A DNA stretch of 64,000 nt from positions 62,001-126,000 of the forward strand of contig NZ_JAVDDX010000002.1 in NCBI RefSeq assembly GCF_030848575.1. The letters run 5' to 3'. The DNA comes from Haloarcula sp. H-GB4 (GTDB lineage: Archaea; Halobacteriota; Halobacteria; Halobacteriales; Haloarculaceae). Position numbers and translations under genes: made by a program. The number at the start of each line of letters is the position of its first letter. Within the stretch, counting starts at the first letter, position 1. The notes beneath the pieces are model-generated. The model was not told the origin of the DNA, ran no database searches, and was given only the letters and a program-made list of their open reading frames with translations. Of the stretch, positions 34,718 through 43,519 are shown piece by piece.

Positions 34718-35863
34718 TCACGCCTGTTCGTGCTGGTCGAGGGTGGACTGCCGCTCCGCCAGCGCATCGATTCGGTCGTCGACAGCTGGATGCGACCGGG
34801 GTAACACACATTCGGTGACTGTTCGCCAGCGGTGAGCAAGGCGTTCGGCCCGTCCCTCCGGCGGGGTCCGCTCGTCGGCCGCAATGGCGTTCGGGACCAC
34901 ACAAAGCTCTCGGACACCGGTCTCGGCGGTTCGGATGTCTGTGTCCGGGCGCTGGTCGTCTGTCAGCGATTCCAGCGCGCTGGCGAGTGCCGCCGGGGAG
35001 CCACAGATGGCGACGCCGCCCGTGTCCGCGGCGTACTCCCGGATCCGTGAAAGGAGTCGATAGCAGGCCGTGCTGGCGAGATACAGCGTTGCCGTGACGG
35101 GTATCGCGATGACAGCAAAGAGCAGCATCACGATTTGAATGTTCCCGCCAGCGAACCACGTCCCGTCCCGGTCGTCACCGCCGAGGAACCAGTGACAAAG
35201 CCCCGAGTACTGCACTGTCTTCCCGAGCGTGCGAGTAAACAGCGCGCTGACGGTTGGAAGAAACGCGGCCGCAGTCATGACGAACGCGTCGCCGTTCTTG
35301 AGATGGGCCAGTTCGTGGGCGATAACGGCGTCGAGTTCCCGGTCGTCGAGTCGGTCCACGAGCGCCGTGGTCACGAACAGCGTCTGCTCGCCGGGCCGAC
35401 TGGCGACATAGCTGTTGGGCGTCTCCGAGTCGATAACTGTCACGTCCGGTGTCGCCATGTTCGCGGTCTGTGCCAGCCGGGCCACCCGTTCTTCGATGCG
35501 GTCGGCGGTTTCGCTGCGCCGTATCTTCGCCCGCATCTCATCGACGGACTCGGGATCGGATGCTCTGGATTCGGTTGCGCTCGTCCCAGCATCCCGGAGC
35601 GTCATCCGGTAGCCGTAGATGGACTGAACGGCAAGGACGAGCGGCGTCCCGACGAGGACAACGGGCCACAGCGGCACGATATCGAACCCCATTGTCCAGA
35701 ACAGCGTCCCGGTGTCGTACCCGACCAGCGGCAGGAGGCCGACCGCAACATGGCCGAGCACGTATGCGACACCGACAGCCACGGCGTCGAAGGCAACGAG
35801 CACCACTATAAGCGCGATGAGACGTGCACGGAGGGACCACGTCGTGGACTGGAGGGGAGGCAT
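34718..35863 (-). CDS. HtpX-like M48 family membrane zinc metalloprotease
   Basis: A 381-residue membrane protease likely involved in quality control of membrane proteins. Two N-terminal helices (residues about 13-46 and 62-84) precede the cytosolic catalytic domain with AHELAHLKNGD (zinc ligands H183 and H187, catalytic E184). A hydrophobic pair follows, and the third-ligand region is REYAADTGGVAICG. The architecture and length exceed bacterial HtpX (about 290 residues) because of a C-terminal acidic tail containing a second HP-rich segment (RSHPAVDDRIDAL). Confidence 0.9.
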   Translation of the reverse strand: MPPLQSTTWSLRARLIALIVVLVAFDAVAVGVAYVLGHVAVGLLPLVGYDTGTLFWTMGFDIVPLWPVVLVGTPLVLAVQSIYGYRMTLRDAGTSATESRASDPESVDEMRAKIRRSETADRIEERVARLAQTANMATPDVTVIDSETPNSYVASRPGEQTLFVTTALVDRLDDRELDAVIAHELAHLKNGDAFVMTAAAFLPTVSALFTRTLGKTVQYSGLCHWFLGGDDRDGTWFAGGNIQIVMLLFAVIAIPVTATLYLASTACYRLLSRIREYAADTGGVAICGSPAALASALESLTDDQRPDTDIRTAETGVRELCVVPNAIAADERTPPEGRAERLAHRWRTVTECVLPRSHPAVDDRIDALAERQSTLDQHEQA

Positions 35864-35954
35864 AATTGTCTGTTCGTCATGACGAACAAAAAGTGTACGG
35901 AGGGTTCGGGCCCGACCTCAGGCCACCGGCCCGGGTGATTGCTCACTCGCGTGC

Positions 35955-37232
35955 TTATGCCAGTGCGCTGCCGGCCCGGATGATCTCACGTTCGCCGAAC
36001 GCCGGCCCCACCAACTGGAGCCCGACTGGCAGTCCGTCGTCGGTTTCGCCGGCCGGAACGGAGATCGCCGGAAGGTTTGCGAGGTTCACCGGCGTCGTGT
36101 TGGCGTCGGCCAGATACATCGTGAGCGGGTCGTCGAGGCTTTCGCCGCGTTGCATCGGCGGGACGGGCATCGTCGGCGAGGCGAGCACGTCGGCGTCATC
36201 AAGCGCCTCGTCGAAGTCCTGCTTGACCCACGCGCGAGCGTCTTGGGCCTTCTTGTAGTACTTATCGTGGTAGCCCGCCGAGAGGGCGTACGTGCCGAGG
36301 AGAACCCGGCGCTTGACCTCCTCGCCGAAGCCCTCCTCACGGGCGTTCGCGAAAGACTCGTTCCAGTTGCCGTCGTAGCCGCCGGACTGTCCGTACCGGA
36401 CGCCGTCGAACCGCGCGAGGTTCGAGGACGCCTCGGACATGGCGATGACGTAGTACGCCTCGACAGCGTGTTCGACCGAGGGAAGGTCGACCTCGTGGTA
36501 GCTCGCACCCTGGGCTTCGAGGTCGTCCATGGCATCCCAAAACGTCTCGACGACCTCCTCGTCGGCCCCGTCGAGCAGTTCCGTCGGAACGCCGATAGAG
36601 AGCCCATCGACGTCGCCGTCGGCGGCCGCCGCGTAGGGGCCGTCGCTCTCGGGCGCTTCCTGCGTTGTCGCGTCGTGCTCGTCCGCCCCTGCGATGACAT
36701 CTAGCAGTTCCGCAGCGCCTTCGACGGACGGCGCGATAGGGCCGATCTGTTCGAGGCTGTTAGCGTAGGCGATGAGGCCGTACCGGGAGACCAGCCCGTA
36801 GGTCGGCTTGATGCCGACGACGCCACAGAAGGCGGCCGGACAGCGAATGGAACCGCCGGTGTCGCTTCCGAGCGCGAGGTCGGCATCGCCGGCGGCGACG
36901 ACGGCTGCCGACCCACCGGAGGAACCGCCCGGAACACGACCCTCAGCGGCGGGGTTCTCGACGGCCCCGAACGCCGACGTTTCGGTGGTCGTCCCCATCC
37001 CGAACTCGTCCATATTCGTCTTGCCGGGGATGGTTGCGCCGGCATCTTTCAGTCGCTCGACGACCGTCGCGTCGTACGGCGGCACGTAGTCGGAAAGCAT
37101 CGCCGAGCCACAGGTCGTCCGGACGCCTTCGGTTGAGATGTTGTCCTTGACTGCGACGGTCTTACCCGCCAGCGGACCGTCGTCTGCGCCCTCGATGGTC
37201 TCGTCGGTGACGTAGCCGTTGTACGCCGTCAT
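35955..37232 (-). CDS. gatA: Aspartyl/glutamyl-tRNA amidotransferase subunit A
   Basis: The amidase subunit of GatCAB, which releases ammonia from glutamine to amidate mischarged tRNA. The Ser-cisSer-Lys triad is intact: K29 in VAVKDNIS, S104 in PGGSSGGSAA and S128 in GSDTGGSIRCP. At 425 residues it is shorter than bacterial GatA (about 485) but complete. It directly abuts gatC (TAA then ATG). In archaea GatCAB mainly makes Asn-tRNA(Asn), because GatDE makes Gln-tRNA(Gln). gatB is not in the window. Confidence 0.95.
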   Translation of the reverse strand: MTAYNGYVTDETIEGADDGPLAGKTVAVKDNISTEGVRTTCGSAMLSDYVPPYDATVVERLKDAGATIPGKTNMDEFGMGTTTETSAFGAVENPAAEGRVPGGSSGGSAAVVAAGDADLALGSDTGGSIRCPAAFCGVVGIKPTYGLVSRYGLIAYANSLEQIGPIAPSVEGAAELLDVIAGADEHDATTQEAPESDGPYAAAADGDVDGLSIGVPTELLDGADEEVVETFWDAMDDLEAQGASYHEVDLPSVEHAVEAYYVIAMSEASSNLARFDGVRYGQSGGYDGNWNESFANAREEGFGEEVKRRVLLGTYALSAGYHDKYYKKAQDARAWVKQDFDEALDDADVLASPTMPVPPMQRGESLDDPLTMYLADANTTPVNLANLPAISVPAGETDDGLPVGLQLVGPAFGEREIIRAGSALA

Positions 37233-37511
37233 TTACGACACCTTCGGCCCTTTGAACTGCCCTTCTTCGGTATCGCTGGCGTTCTGGAGCGCCTCTTCCT
37301 GTGAGAGGCTCTCCCGTGTTTCGTCGGGGCGCATCACGTTCGAGAGTTCGGCCTCCCGCTCCGTCTCTGGGACATCGTCGAGCGCTTCGAACGCGTCGAG
37401 AATGTCGGCAAATTGCTCAGTGAACCGTTCGATCTCGTCGTCTGCGAGGTCGACACGGGCGAGGTCGGCGACGTGCTTGACCTCCTCGGGATCGACGGCG
37501 GGGTCGCTCAT
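37233..37511 (-). CDS. gatC: Aspartyl/glutamyl-tRNA amidotransferase subunit C
   Basis: A 92-residue small subunit that stabilises GatA. VKHVADLARVDLADDEIERF and FADILDAFEALDDVPETE are the conserved GatC helices, and the extended C-terminus (MRPDETRESLSQEEAL) is the belt that wraps GatA. Its stop touches the gatA start, so the two are one operon. Confidence 0.95.
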   Translation of the reverse strand: MSDPAVDPEEVKHVADLARVDLADDEIERFTEQFADILDAFEALDDVPETEREAELSNVMRPDETRESLSQEEALQNASDTEEGQFKGPKVS

Positions 37512-37736
37512 GTCGGGCCCGAGTGCTGGATGCGCGGTAAGCGTTTCGAAACACCGGGCATACTTATAGACCTATTAACAATTAGTGAAGGGAATACACA
37601 AGATTTGCCAACTCTTGTTTTCCGTTCCGAAAATTGGACTTCTGAAACAGACAAAAGTTTTAAGTCGCCGTAGATACAACAATTGGTTACAACACGTTTT
37701 TCGGGTACGATACCCGGTTGTCCCACCCCCCAACAA

Positions 37737-38711
37737 ATGACCGATACCAGCATCCGCCGATACTCGAACGAGCGCGAAACGGAGACAGAGCAGACGGAGG
37801 AAGAAGAGTCGGAGACACTCGTCTGTCCGGAGTGTAGCGGGGCGTTACTCTCCGACAGCGAGCGCGGTGAAACGGTGTGTGAAGACTGTGGGCTGGTGGT
37901 CGAGGAGGACGAGATCGACCCCGGTCCCGAGTGGCGCGCGTTCGATTCGAAGGAGAAAGACGAGAAATCACGCGTCGGCGCACCGACGACGAACATGATG
38001 CACGACAAGGGCCTGTCGACCAACATCGGCTGGCAGGACAAGGATGCCTACGGCAACTCCCTGTCCTCGCGCCAGCGTGAGAAGATGCAGCGTCTGCGGA
38101 CCTGGAATGAGCGGTTCCGCACCCGCGACTCCAAGGAACGCAACCTCAAGCAGGCCCTTGGTGAGATTGACCGGATGGCTTCGGCGCTCGGGCTGCCCGA
38201 GAACGTTCGTGAGACGGCCAGCGTCATCTACCGTCGCGCACTTGACGAGGACCTCTTGCCCGGCCGCTCCATCGAAGGCGTCTCGACAGCGTCGCTGTAC
38301 GCCGCCGCGCGACAGGCCGGCACACCCCGTTCGCTCGACGAGATTGCGGGCGTCTCCCGTGTCGAGAAAGACGAAATCGCTCGTACATACCGCTACGTCG
38401 TCCGCGAACTCAGCCTCGAAATACAGCCGGCTGACCCCGAGAGCTACGTCCCGCGGTTCGCGTCGGATCTCGACCTCTCGGAGGAGGTCGAACGGCGCGC
38501 CCGCCAGCTCCTCCAGAACGCCAAGCAAGAGGGTGTCCACTCCGGGAAGTCACCAGTCGGCCTCGCCGCCGCCGCCGTCTACGCTGCCTCGCTGCTCACC
38601 AACGAGAAGGTGACCCAGAGTCAGGTCAGCGAAGTCGCCAACATCTCCGAGGTCACCATCCGCAACCGCTACCACGAACTGCTGGAAGCAGAGGACAACA
38701 TCCACCCCTAA
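37737..38711 (+). CDS. tfb: Transcription initiation factor TFB
   Basis: A 324-residue archaeal TFIIB homologue that bridges TBP-bound promoters and RNA polymerase. The N-terminal zinc ribbon uses C30, C33, C48, C51; the B-finger/linker holds WRAFDSKEKDEKSRVGAPTT; two cyclin folds follow, each with the usual repeat (SLYAAARQAGTPRSLDEIAG and AVYAASLLTNEKVTQSQVSE). ATG 37737 is chosen because the zinc ribbon is at its usual distance. The upstream region has an AT-rich box (AAAAGTTTTAAGT near 37650). Haloarchaea carry several TFB paralogues; which one this is cannot be told here. Confidence 0.95.
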   Translation: MTDTSIRRYSNERETETEQTEEEESETLVCPECSGALLSDSERGETVCEDCGLVVEEDEIDPGPEWRAFDSKEKDEKSRVGAPTTNMMHDKGLSTNIGWQDKDAYGNSLSSRQREKMQRLRTWNERFRTRDSKERNLKQALGEIDRMASALGLPENVRETASVIYRRALDEDLLPGRSIEGVSTASLYAAARQAGTPRSLDEIAGVSRVEKDEIARTYRYVVRELSLEIQPADPESYVPRFASDLDLSEEVERRARQLLQNAKQEGVHSGKSPVGLAAAAVYAASLLTNEKVTQSQVSEVANISEVTIRNRYHELLEAEDNIHP

Positions 38712-38754
38712 CTGGTATCGTAACCTAAACCACCGACTGTACCGTTCAGTCGGT

Positions 38755-39225
38755 ATGGAGACCACTCGGCATTTTGTCGCGACAGTCTACGCCGTCAGCG
38801 ACGGTCGCGTCGCGTTGCACGAACACGATAAACTGGATATGTGGCTGCCCGCCGGCGGCCACATCGACCGCGACGAACTGCCCCACGAGGCCGCGCTCCG
38901 CGAGACACGCGAGGAACTGGGCCTCGACGTTGACCTGATCGCTCCACAGCAGGACATCGAGAGCGAGACGGTCCGTTCCATCCCACAGCCACAGCACTTC
39001 CTGCTCGAAGACATCAACGTCAACGCCGAGGGCGAGGTCGGCCACCAGCACATCGATTTCATTTTCTACGGCCGGGCAGAGAGCCGCAACATCACACCGG
39101 GGACGGGCGAACAACCGGCCGACGACTGGGAATGGTTCTCTGTTGACGACTTACAGAAGAGCGAGGAACTCCCTGCAGATGTCGTCGAGGTCGGCCAGCA
39201 AGCAATCAATGCTGTCGAAGAGTGA
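38755..39225 (+). CDS. NUDIX hydrolase
   Basis: A 156-residue NUDIX enzyme that hydrolyses a nucleoside diphosphate linked to another group. The box G-x5-E-x7-REUxEExGU is complete at residues 35-57 (GHIDRDE then RETREELGL). It opens 43 nt after tfb, and a short palindromic element ACCGACTGTACCGTTCAGTCGGT lies in pieces just before its ATG. A substrate cannot be predicted; MutT-like housecleaning or regulatory nucleotide turnover are common. Confidence 0.9.
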   Translation: METTRHFVATVYAVSDGRVALHEHDKLDMWLPAGGHIDRDELPHEAALRETREELGLDVDLIAPQQDIESETVRSIPQPQHFLLEDINVNAEGEVGHQHIDFIFYGRAESRNITPGTGEQPADDWEWFSVDDLQKSEELPADVVEVGQQAINAVEE

Positions 39226-39226
39226 C

Positions 39227-39433
39227 TTACGCCTCAGCGACGCCCCAGTCGATGTTGGCCCAGAGCCGTTCCCACACGTAGTACAGGGCCGTCTTAGCGA
39301 TGGCCGCCGAAAGCCCGATTTTCGCAGACGAACCGATTTCACCGGTAAACAGGAAGGCGATACCGAACACGACGCTGGTCGCGAACAGTCGGTAGCTCAC
39401 GGCTTTGGCGACTGACCGCCGGTGTTGCGTCAT
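39227..39433 (-). CDS. DUF2061-family small membrane protein
   Basis: A 68-residue protein starting MTQHRRSVAKAVSYRLFATS, with two transmembrane helices; the KAxSYRxxAT start and the ALYYVWERLWANI segment are the DUF2061 signature. The family is small, integral and of unknown function, with some members beside sulfate-assimilation genes. It is convergent with the NUDIX gene, 1 nt apart. Confidence 0.82.
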   Translation of the reverse strand: MTQHRRSVAKAVSYRLFATSVVFGIAFLFTGEIGSSAKIGLSAAIAKTALYYVWERLWANIDWGVAEA

Positions 39434-39582
39434 TATCGTTCACCCCACTGTACTGGCGGAGATTCGATAGGGTGGCGTCCAACCCGCATACTTGTCATTC
39501 AAAATTAACTATCTGGGCCAGCCACTAAAGTATAATTACATATCATTACTTCTCGGTAACGACTTCGGTGACGGCGTCTGGG

Positions 39583-40677
39583 TCAGTCCGCGAGCGATTC
39601 GACGTACTGCGTGACGTGATCGTCCATCCGGCGCTTGTAGCCGGCCTGTCGGGCTAGACGGTCGAGTTCCCGAGCGGCCAGCGAGCCGTACTGGGCGGCC
39701 TTCTTGTCCCGGTCCGCAATCTCGTCCGGGAGCGAGTCCCGGGCCGCCGCCCGGAGCGCGACCTTGCGCGTCTCGCCGTCGACGAGCAGGTCGCCGTCCA
39801 GTCGAAGCGCGGCGTCGACGACGCGGTCGTGCAACAGCGGCGTCACAGGCTCGACGCCGGCGGCCCGCAGTGCAAGCACGTCCCGCTCTAACTGGTCGGG
39901 GAGCGAAGCGACGACCTCTCGCTGGGCTCCGCGGACGGTGTCGGCCTCCACACGGGGGTCTTCGGGAGCCTTGGCGACTTTCGCGTAGCCGCCGAACAGC
40001 TCGTCGGCCCCCTGTCCGAGCGCGAGCCGGTCAAAGCCATCCGCCGCGACCCGTTCGGCGGCGAGGTACAGCGGGAGCGCTATCTGCACGTCCATCGCGT
40101 TCACCCGGTTCGTCGCGCGGGCGATCTCGGGGACCGCCCGCTCGATGGCGTCGTGGGTGAGTTCGACCACGCGGACCTCGGTTCCCAGCAGGTCGGCGGC
40201 CGACTGCGCCGCCTCGACGTCGTGGCTGTCCGGGAAGCCGGCGACGTACAGCGGCGCGTCGAGTCGTGCCGCGAGCAGCGCCGAGTCCACACCGCCGGAG
40301 AACGCGATTGCGAGGTTCTCGGTGTCGACGGCGTCGATGCTCGTCTCGACAGCAGCACGGACCCGCTCGACTGCCGTTTCGTGGGTATCGAACGGGTCCG
40401 GCGACGGGAGCGAAAAGCGGCGTCCGTGGCCCCCCTCGTCGCGGACGTACCCAGCGGGAAACGACTGCGGGTCGGCCAGTGCCGTCGGGTCGTGGCTCCA
40501 CTGCTCGGGGTCGAGCCGCTCCCCGTCAGAAACAGCACGCTCCACGAACAGTGGGTACCGCCCGAGAACGTCACGGACGAGCGTCCCGTCCAGTTCGCCC
40601 GCGAACCCGCCAGTACCTGGGAGCGCGTCGCCGCTCGCGAGGGCGTCGGCGACGGTGTCCGGATCGGCTCCCTGCAT
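39583..40677 (-). CDS. Asparagine-synthase-like ATP-pyrophosphatase without glutaminase domain
   Basis: A 364-residue protein with the AsnB C-terminal synthetase domain. The PP-loop is AFSGGVDSALLAARL (SGGVDS at 127-132) and the family block LALGQGADELFGGYAK is present. The N-terminal glutaminase domain is missing: there is no Cys2 nucleophile, only a short remnant reading VRDVLGRYPLFVERA. It may use free ammonia or adenylate another substrate. ATG 40677 is chosen because it overlaps the stop of the upstream PHP gene (TGATG), coupling the two. Confidence 0.85.
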   Translation of the reverse strand: MQGADPDTVADALASGDALPGTGGFAGELDGTLVRDVLGRYPLFVERAVSDGERLDPEQWSHDPTALADPQSFPAGYVRDEGGHGRRFSLPSPDPFDTHETAVERVRAAVETSIDAVDTENLAIAFSGGVDSALLAARLDAPLYVAGFPDSHDVEAAQSAADLLGTEVRVVELTHDAIERAVPEIARATNRVNAMDVQIALPLYLAAERVAADGFDRLALGQGADELFGGYAKVAKAPEDPRVEADTVRGAQREVVASLPDQLERDVLALRAAGVEPVTPLLHDRVVDAALRLDGDLLVDGETRKVALRAAARDSLPDEIADRDKKAAQYGSLAARELDRLARQAGYKRRMDDHVTQYVESLAD

Positions 40678-41363
40678 CACTGTAGGAGCTCCGCGATGCC
40701 GTTCTTGACGCGCCGCTTCGCCCCGCCGGCGGCCTGCCGGAAGCTGATGCGCCACGGCGTCCGCTTACCCTCGACGGTCGTCTTGCCTTCACGGATGGCG
40801 TCGAGGATTGCCTCGACCGTTTGCTCGTCCGTACCAACGTTGGTGACCGCCTGCCCGACCATCTCCGCGATGTGGGCGTCGCTGCCGGCGGTCATCGGCA
40901 GCCCCTTTCGGCGAGCGAACCGCTCGGCCTGCCGGTTCGACCGCCCGGTCAGCAGCCGTGAGTTGTACACTTCGATAGCATCGGCGGTCGCGAGTTCGGC
41001 CTTCGAGATGTGTTCTAACACGCCGTGGCGGGACTCCTGAAACGGATGGGGAACGACCGCGAGCCCGCCCTGGTCGCGAATGCGGTCAAGCGTCTCGTCG
41101 AACGGGAGGTGTGGCGGAATCGCCTCCTGAATCCCCAGCGCGAGGACGTGTCCGGCGGCACACGTGACCTCCATCCCGGGAATTCCGACGAGGCCGTACT
41201 CCGGGGCGAGTTCGGCTGCCCGGAGACTGGCGTCTATTTCGTCGTGGTCAGTCACGGCCAGCGCGTCCAGCCCGACGCCGCTGGCCTGCTCTAAGAGGAG
41301 CTCGACCGGGTCCCGGCCGTCGTACGACAGCGACGAATGCGCATGTAGCTCAACCGACTGCAC
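40677..41363 (-). CDS. PHP-domain metal-dependent phosphoesterase
   Basis: A 228-residue PHP protein. VELHAHSSLSYDGRDPV holds the first HxH metal motif, AVTDHDEID the second, and later HPFQESRHG and SDAHIAEM complete a trinuclear site. Members hydrolyse phosphoesters such as histidinol phosphate or nucleotides. The start is a GTG at 41363 (VQSVELHAH); the frame upstream is TTG-started and unlikely. Coupled to the asparagine-synthase-like gene. Confidence 0.85.
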   Translation of the reverse strand: MQSVELHAHSSLSYDGRDPVELLLEQASGVGLDALAVTDHDEIDASLRAAELAPEYGLVGIPGMEVTCAAGHVLALGIQEAIPPHLPFDETLDRIRDQGGLAVVPHPFQESRHGVLEHISKAELATADAIEVYNSRLLTGRSNRQAERFARRKGLPMTAGSDAHIAEMVGQAVTNVGTDEQTVEAILDAIREGKTTVEGKRTPWRISFRQAAGGAKRRVKNGIAELLQ

Positions 41364-41611
41364 AGGTAGCGATAACGGGGGGCAGGGCAAAAACGCCCCG
41401 GTCCGCCCCAGTGCTCACAGAGAACAAACCGGCCGCCGTGTCCATGGCGGCCGAATGCCCGAAGGAACGCCCATCTGTCCCACGAGACTGAGCGTGTGTT
41501 TCCCGACGATACGACCGTCAATCGACGGTCGCATGTAGCAATTACCGGTACGCAGGAATCAGTGGTCCCCCCCAGCTTGGCGGGGATTAAAGTAGGGCTG
41601 ACCGCCCCGGC
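41364..41611. other. Intergenic stretch without gene
   Basis: About 250 nt between the PHP and radical SAM genes. A C-run and GGCGGGGATTAAAG-like sequence are present, but no coding frame, tRNA or clear terminator was recognised. Confidence 0.35.
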
Positions 41612-42847
41612 TCAGTCAGCTGAACTCCCGCTCGCCACCGAGTTCTCACCGGTGTCAAATGGCGGCGGCCCGTGGACCTCAGTGTCTTCTAGGTAACACT
41701 GCGGGTCCGGGGCGAACAGGTCGTCTTCGATGGTGAGCGCCCGGAGCCGGGACGCCCCACGGCAGACCCCGGCATAGCGGCAGTCTGCACATTTGCCTGT
41801 GAGATGCTCTTCGCGGTTCCGGAGCGCCGAAAGCAGCGGGTTCGACTCGTCCTCCCAGATGTCGCCGAACGAGCGGTCGCGGACGTTCCCCAGCGAGTAC
41901 CCCTGCCAGAACTGCGTGAGGTGGACGTTGCCCTGGTAGTCCACGTCGGCGACACGTTCGCCGGTCGGGTCTCCGCCGTTGACCCGCAGGTACTCGTATA
42001 CCCGCTGGGCCTGCGCATCACTCATGTGCTCGCGGGCGTACTCCACGAGGTAGGCCGCGTCGGCGTAGTTCCCGACCAGTAGCGTCTCGATTACCTCTCC
42101 ACGGTCGTGGTACTTGCGGGTCATGTCACAGACTCGCTTCACCGCCTGTCGGCGGTCCTCGGGTGTGAGGTCGGCGTCGACAATCTCAGTCCCGCGACCG
42201 CCGTAGTCCAGATGGTAGAAACAGAAGCGGTCGACGCCCACGTCGGTCAGCAGGTCCACGACCCCCTCCAGATCCGCGGCGTTGCGCTCGGTGATGGTGT
42301 ACCGGAGGCCGGTCTTCAGTCCCGCGTCGAGACAGTTTTCGATTCCCTGGACTGCGCCCTCGAACGCGCCGTCAACCCCACGGAAGTCGTCGTTTCGCTC
42401 TGGCAGGCCGTCGACGGAGACGCCGGCGTATTTCAGCCCAGCGTCTTTCAGCGACTGGGCGCGTTCTTCGGTAATGAGTGTCCCGTTGGTCGAAAGCACC
42501 GGTCGGACACCGACCTCGTTCGCGTAGGTGACCAGTTCTTCGAGGTCGTTGCGGACGAGCGGCTCGCCGCCGGAGAACAGTACCACCGGCGCGCCGTAGT
42601 CCGCGAGGTCCTCAAGCAGCGCTTTCCCTTCCGCGGTCGAGAGTTCCCCGTCGGCGATTTCCGTGTCCGCGGCGGCGTAACAGTGGTCACAGTAGAGATT
42701 GCACTGCTTGGTGACGTTCCAGACGACGACGGGCCGGCGTTGCTTTTCGTCCCTGATCTGGCGTTTGGTCGACTCGTTTGCCGCGTCGTACCGGAGACCA
42801 TCCCCTTCGGCGTCGAGGTCACAGAGCAGTTTCGAGACCGAGATCAT
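41612..42847 (-). CDS. Radical SAM/SPASM protein, peptide- or heme-modifying type
   Basis: A 411-residue radical SAM enzyme. The SAM cluster is KQCNLYCDHCYAA (C49, C53, C56), followed by VVLFSGGEPLVRNDLEELV. The C-terminal SPASM region has CADCRYAGVCRG and a late Cys in DPQCYLEDTE for auxiliary clusters. This layout is shared by heme-biosynthesis enzymes (AhbC/AhbD, NirJ) and by peptide-modifying (RiPP) enzymes. Its ATG overlaps the stop of a small PaaB-like gene upstream, so they act together. I cannot decide between heme and peptide substrates from the sequence. Confidence 0.85.
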   Translation of the reverse strand: MISVSKLLCDLDAEGDGLRYDAANESTKRQIRDEKQRRPVVVWNVTKQCNLYCDHCYAAADTEIADGELSTAEGKALLEDLADYGAPVVLFSGGEPLVRNDLEELVTYANEVGVRPVLSTNGTLITEERAQSLKDAGLKYAGVSVDGLPERNDDFRGVDGAFEGAVQGIENCLDAGLKTGLRYTITERNAADLEGVVDLLTDVGVDRFCFYHLDYGGRGTEIVDADLTPEDRRQAVKRVCDMTRKYHDRGEVIETLLVGNYADAAYLVEYAREHMSDAQAQRVYEYLRVNGGDPTGERVADVDYQGNVHLTQFWQGYSLGNVRDRSFGDIWEDESNPLLSALRNREEHLTGKCADCRYAGVCRGASRLRALTIEDDLFAPDPQCYLEDTEVHGPPPFDTGENSVASGSSAD

Positions 42848-43158
42848 CGGTTTTCACCCCGGAGCGTCTCCGACTCCATTTCGTCGACGCTCATGGTTTC
42901 ATCGGCCCCCGTTTTCCCCGCTCCGAGCGTCGCAGCATCCGTCTGGTAGCGGTGCGTCTCGTCGGCGGGACACAACCACAGTGTGACGGCCGTGCGCGCG
43001 AACAGCGACGCTGCTTGCTCTCTGGCGATGTCGGCGGACGGCGCACTGACACTGCCGACGTGGGTGAGTGGGTCCGCCGTATCCTCACGGACGAACACCT
43101 CCCACTCGCGACTCGTTGCGCCGCGTGGGGCGTCTACCTCGTGGTCGAACTCTTCCAT
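42844..43158 (-). CDS. PaaB-like small partner of the radical SAM enzyme
   Basis: A 104-residue protein. The core TSREWEVFVREDTADPLTHV then GSVSAPSADIAREQAASLF and VTLWLCPA closely follows PaaB of phenylacetyl-CoA epoxidase (WEVFVR...HVGSL.A......A...Y.R...S.WVV). The C-terminal 35 residues are extended and polar. From memory, haloarchaeal proteins of this kind have been named radical-SAM-partnered candidate RiPPs (Htur_1727 type). It overlaps the radical SAM start by 4 nt. A 19-bp palindrome lies 41 nt upstream of its ATG. Confidence 0.78.
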   Translation of the reverse strand: MEEFDHEVDAPRGATSREWEVFVREDTADPLTHVGSVSAPSADIAREQAASLFARTAVTLWLCPADETHRYQTDAATLGAGKTGADETMSVDEMESETLRGENR

Positions 43159-43198
43159 ATCCCCCTGTTAGACTCCCCAAGAAAAACGGGACTAGCGT

Positions 43199-43217
43199 GT
43201 TCTCAGCTACTGGGAAC
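43199..43217. promoter_or_regulatory. Palindromic operator copy 1
   Basis: GTTCTCAGCTACTGGGAAC lies upstream of the PaaB-like/radical SAM transcript. It matches copy 2 at 18 of 19 positions and is a near-palindrome. Its centre is about 24 nt upstream of a weak T-rich TATA position at about 43184. This geometry is shared by the other copies. Confidence 0.7.
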
Positions 43218-43219
43218 TA

Positions 43220-43519
43220 CGACAGTCCTCGCGGTTGTGAAGCGGCGATAGCCCCATTCGAGAGGATCAGAGAGCAAAACAGCACAGCCCGGTGTCCGAG
43301 CCAGGCGGCCCTCACTCGGCTTTTTCGGCGTTACAGAGCGTCTGGGTGTCCACGCCCCCGAGACGGTGGGTGGATGGACAGACCAGCAATTCGATATAGC
43401 AGTATCTGATTTATCGCGGGGTCGAACCGGTGCCCTGCGAAAGGAGCACAGACTTTCGACTCCGGCCGAAACGTGCTGGGAAAAGACCGGTCAACTCACT
43501 CAGCTATCGAAACGCCGTC
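43220..43519. other. Intergenic stretch with tRNA-like debris, no gene
   Basis: 300 nt between the operator and the multicopper oxidase stop. No protein frame is convincing. On the minus strand a TAGCTGAGTGAG...CACCGGTTCGACCCCG pattern (43415-43505) recalls D-arm and T-arm sequences of a tRNA, but acceptor and anticodon stems do not pair. It is either a decayed tRNA or chance. Confidence 0.35.

Noticed and set aside
41612..42847. Naming the radical SAM enzyme AhbD or NirJ
   Set aside because: The SPASM layout is shared by peptide-modifying enzymes and its partner gene points that way; no other heme-d1 or Ahb gene is adjacent.
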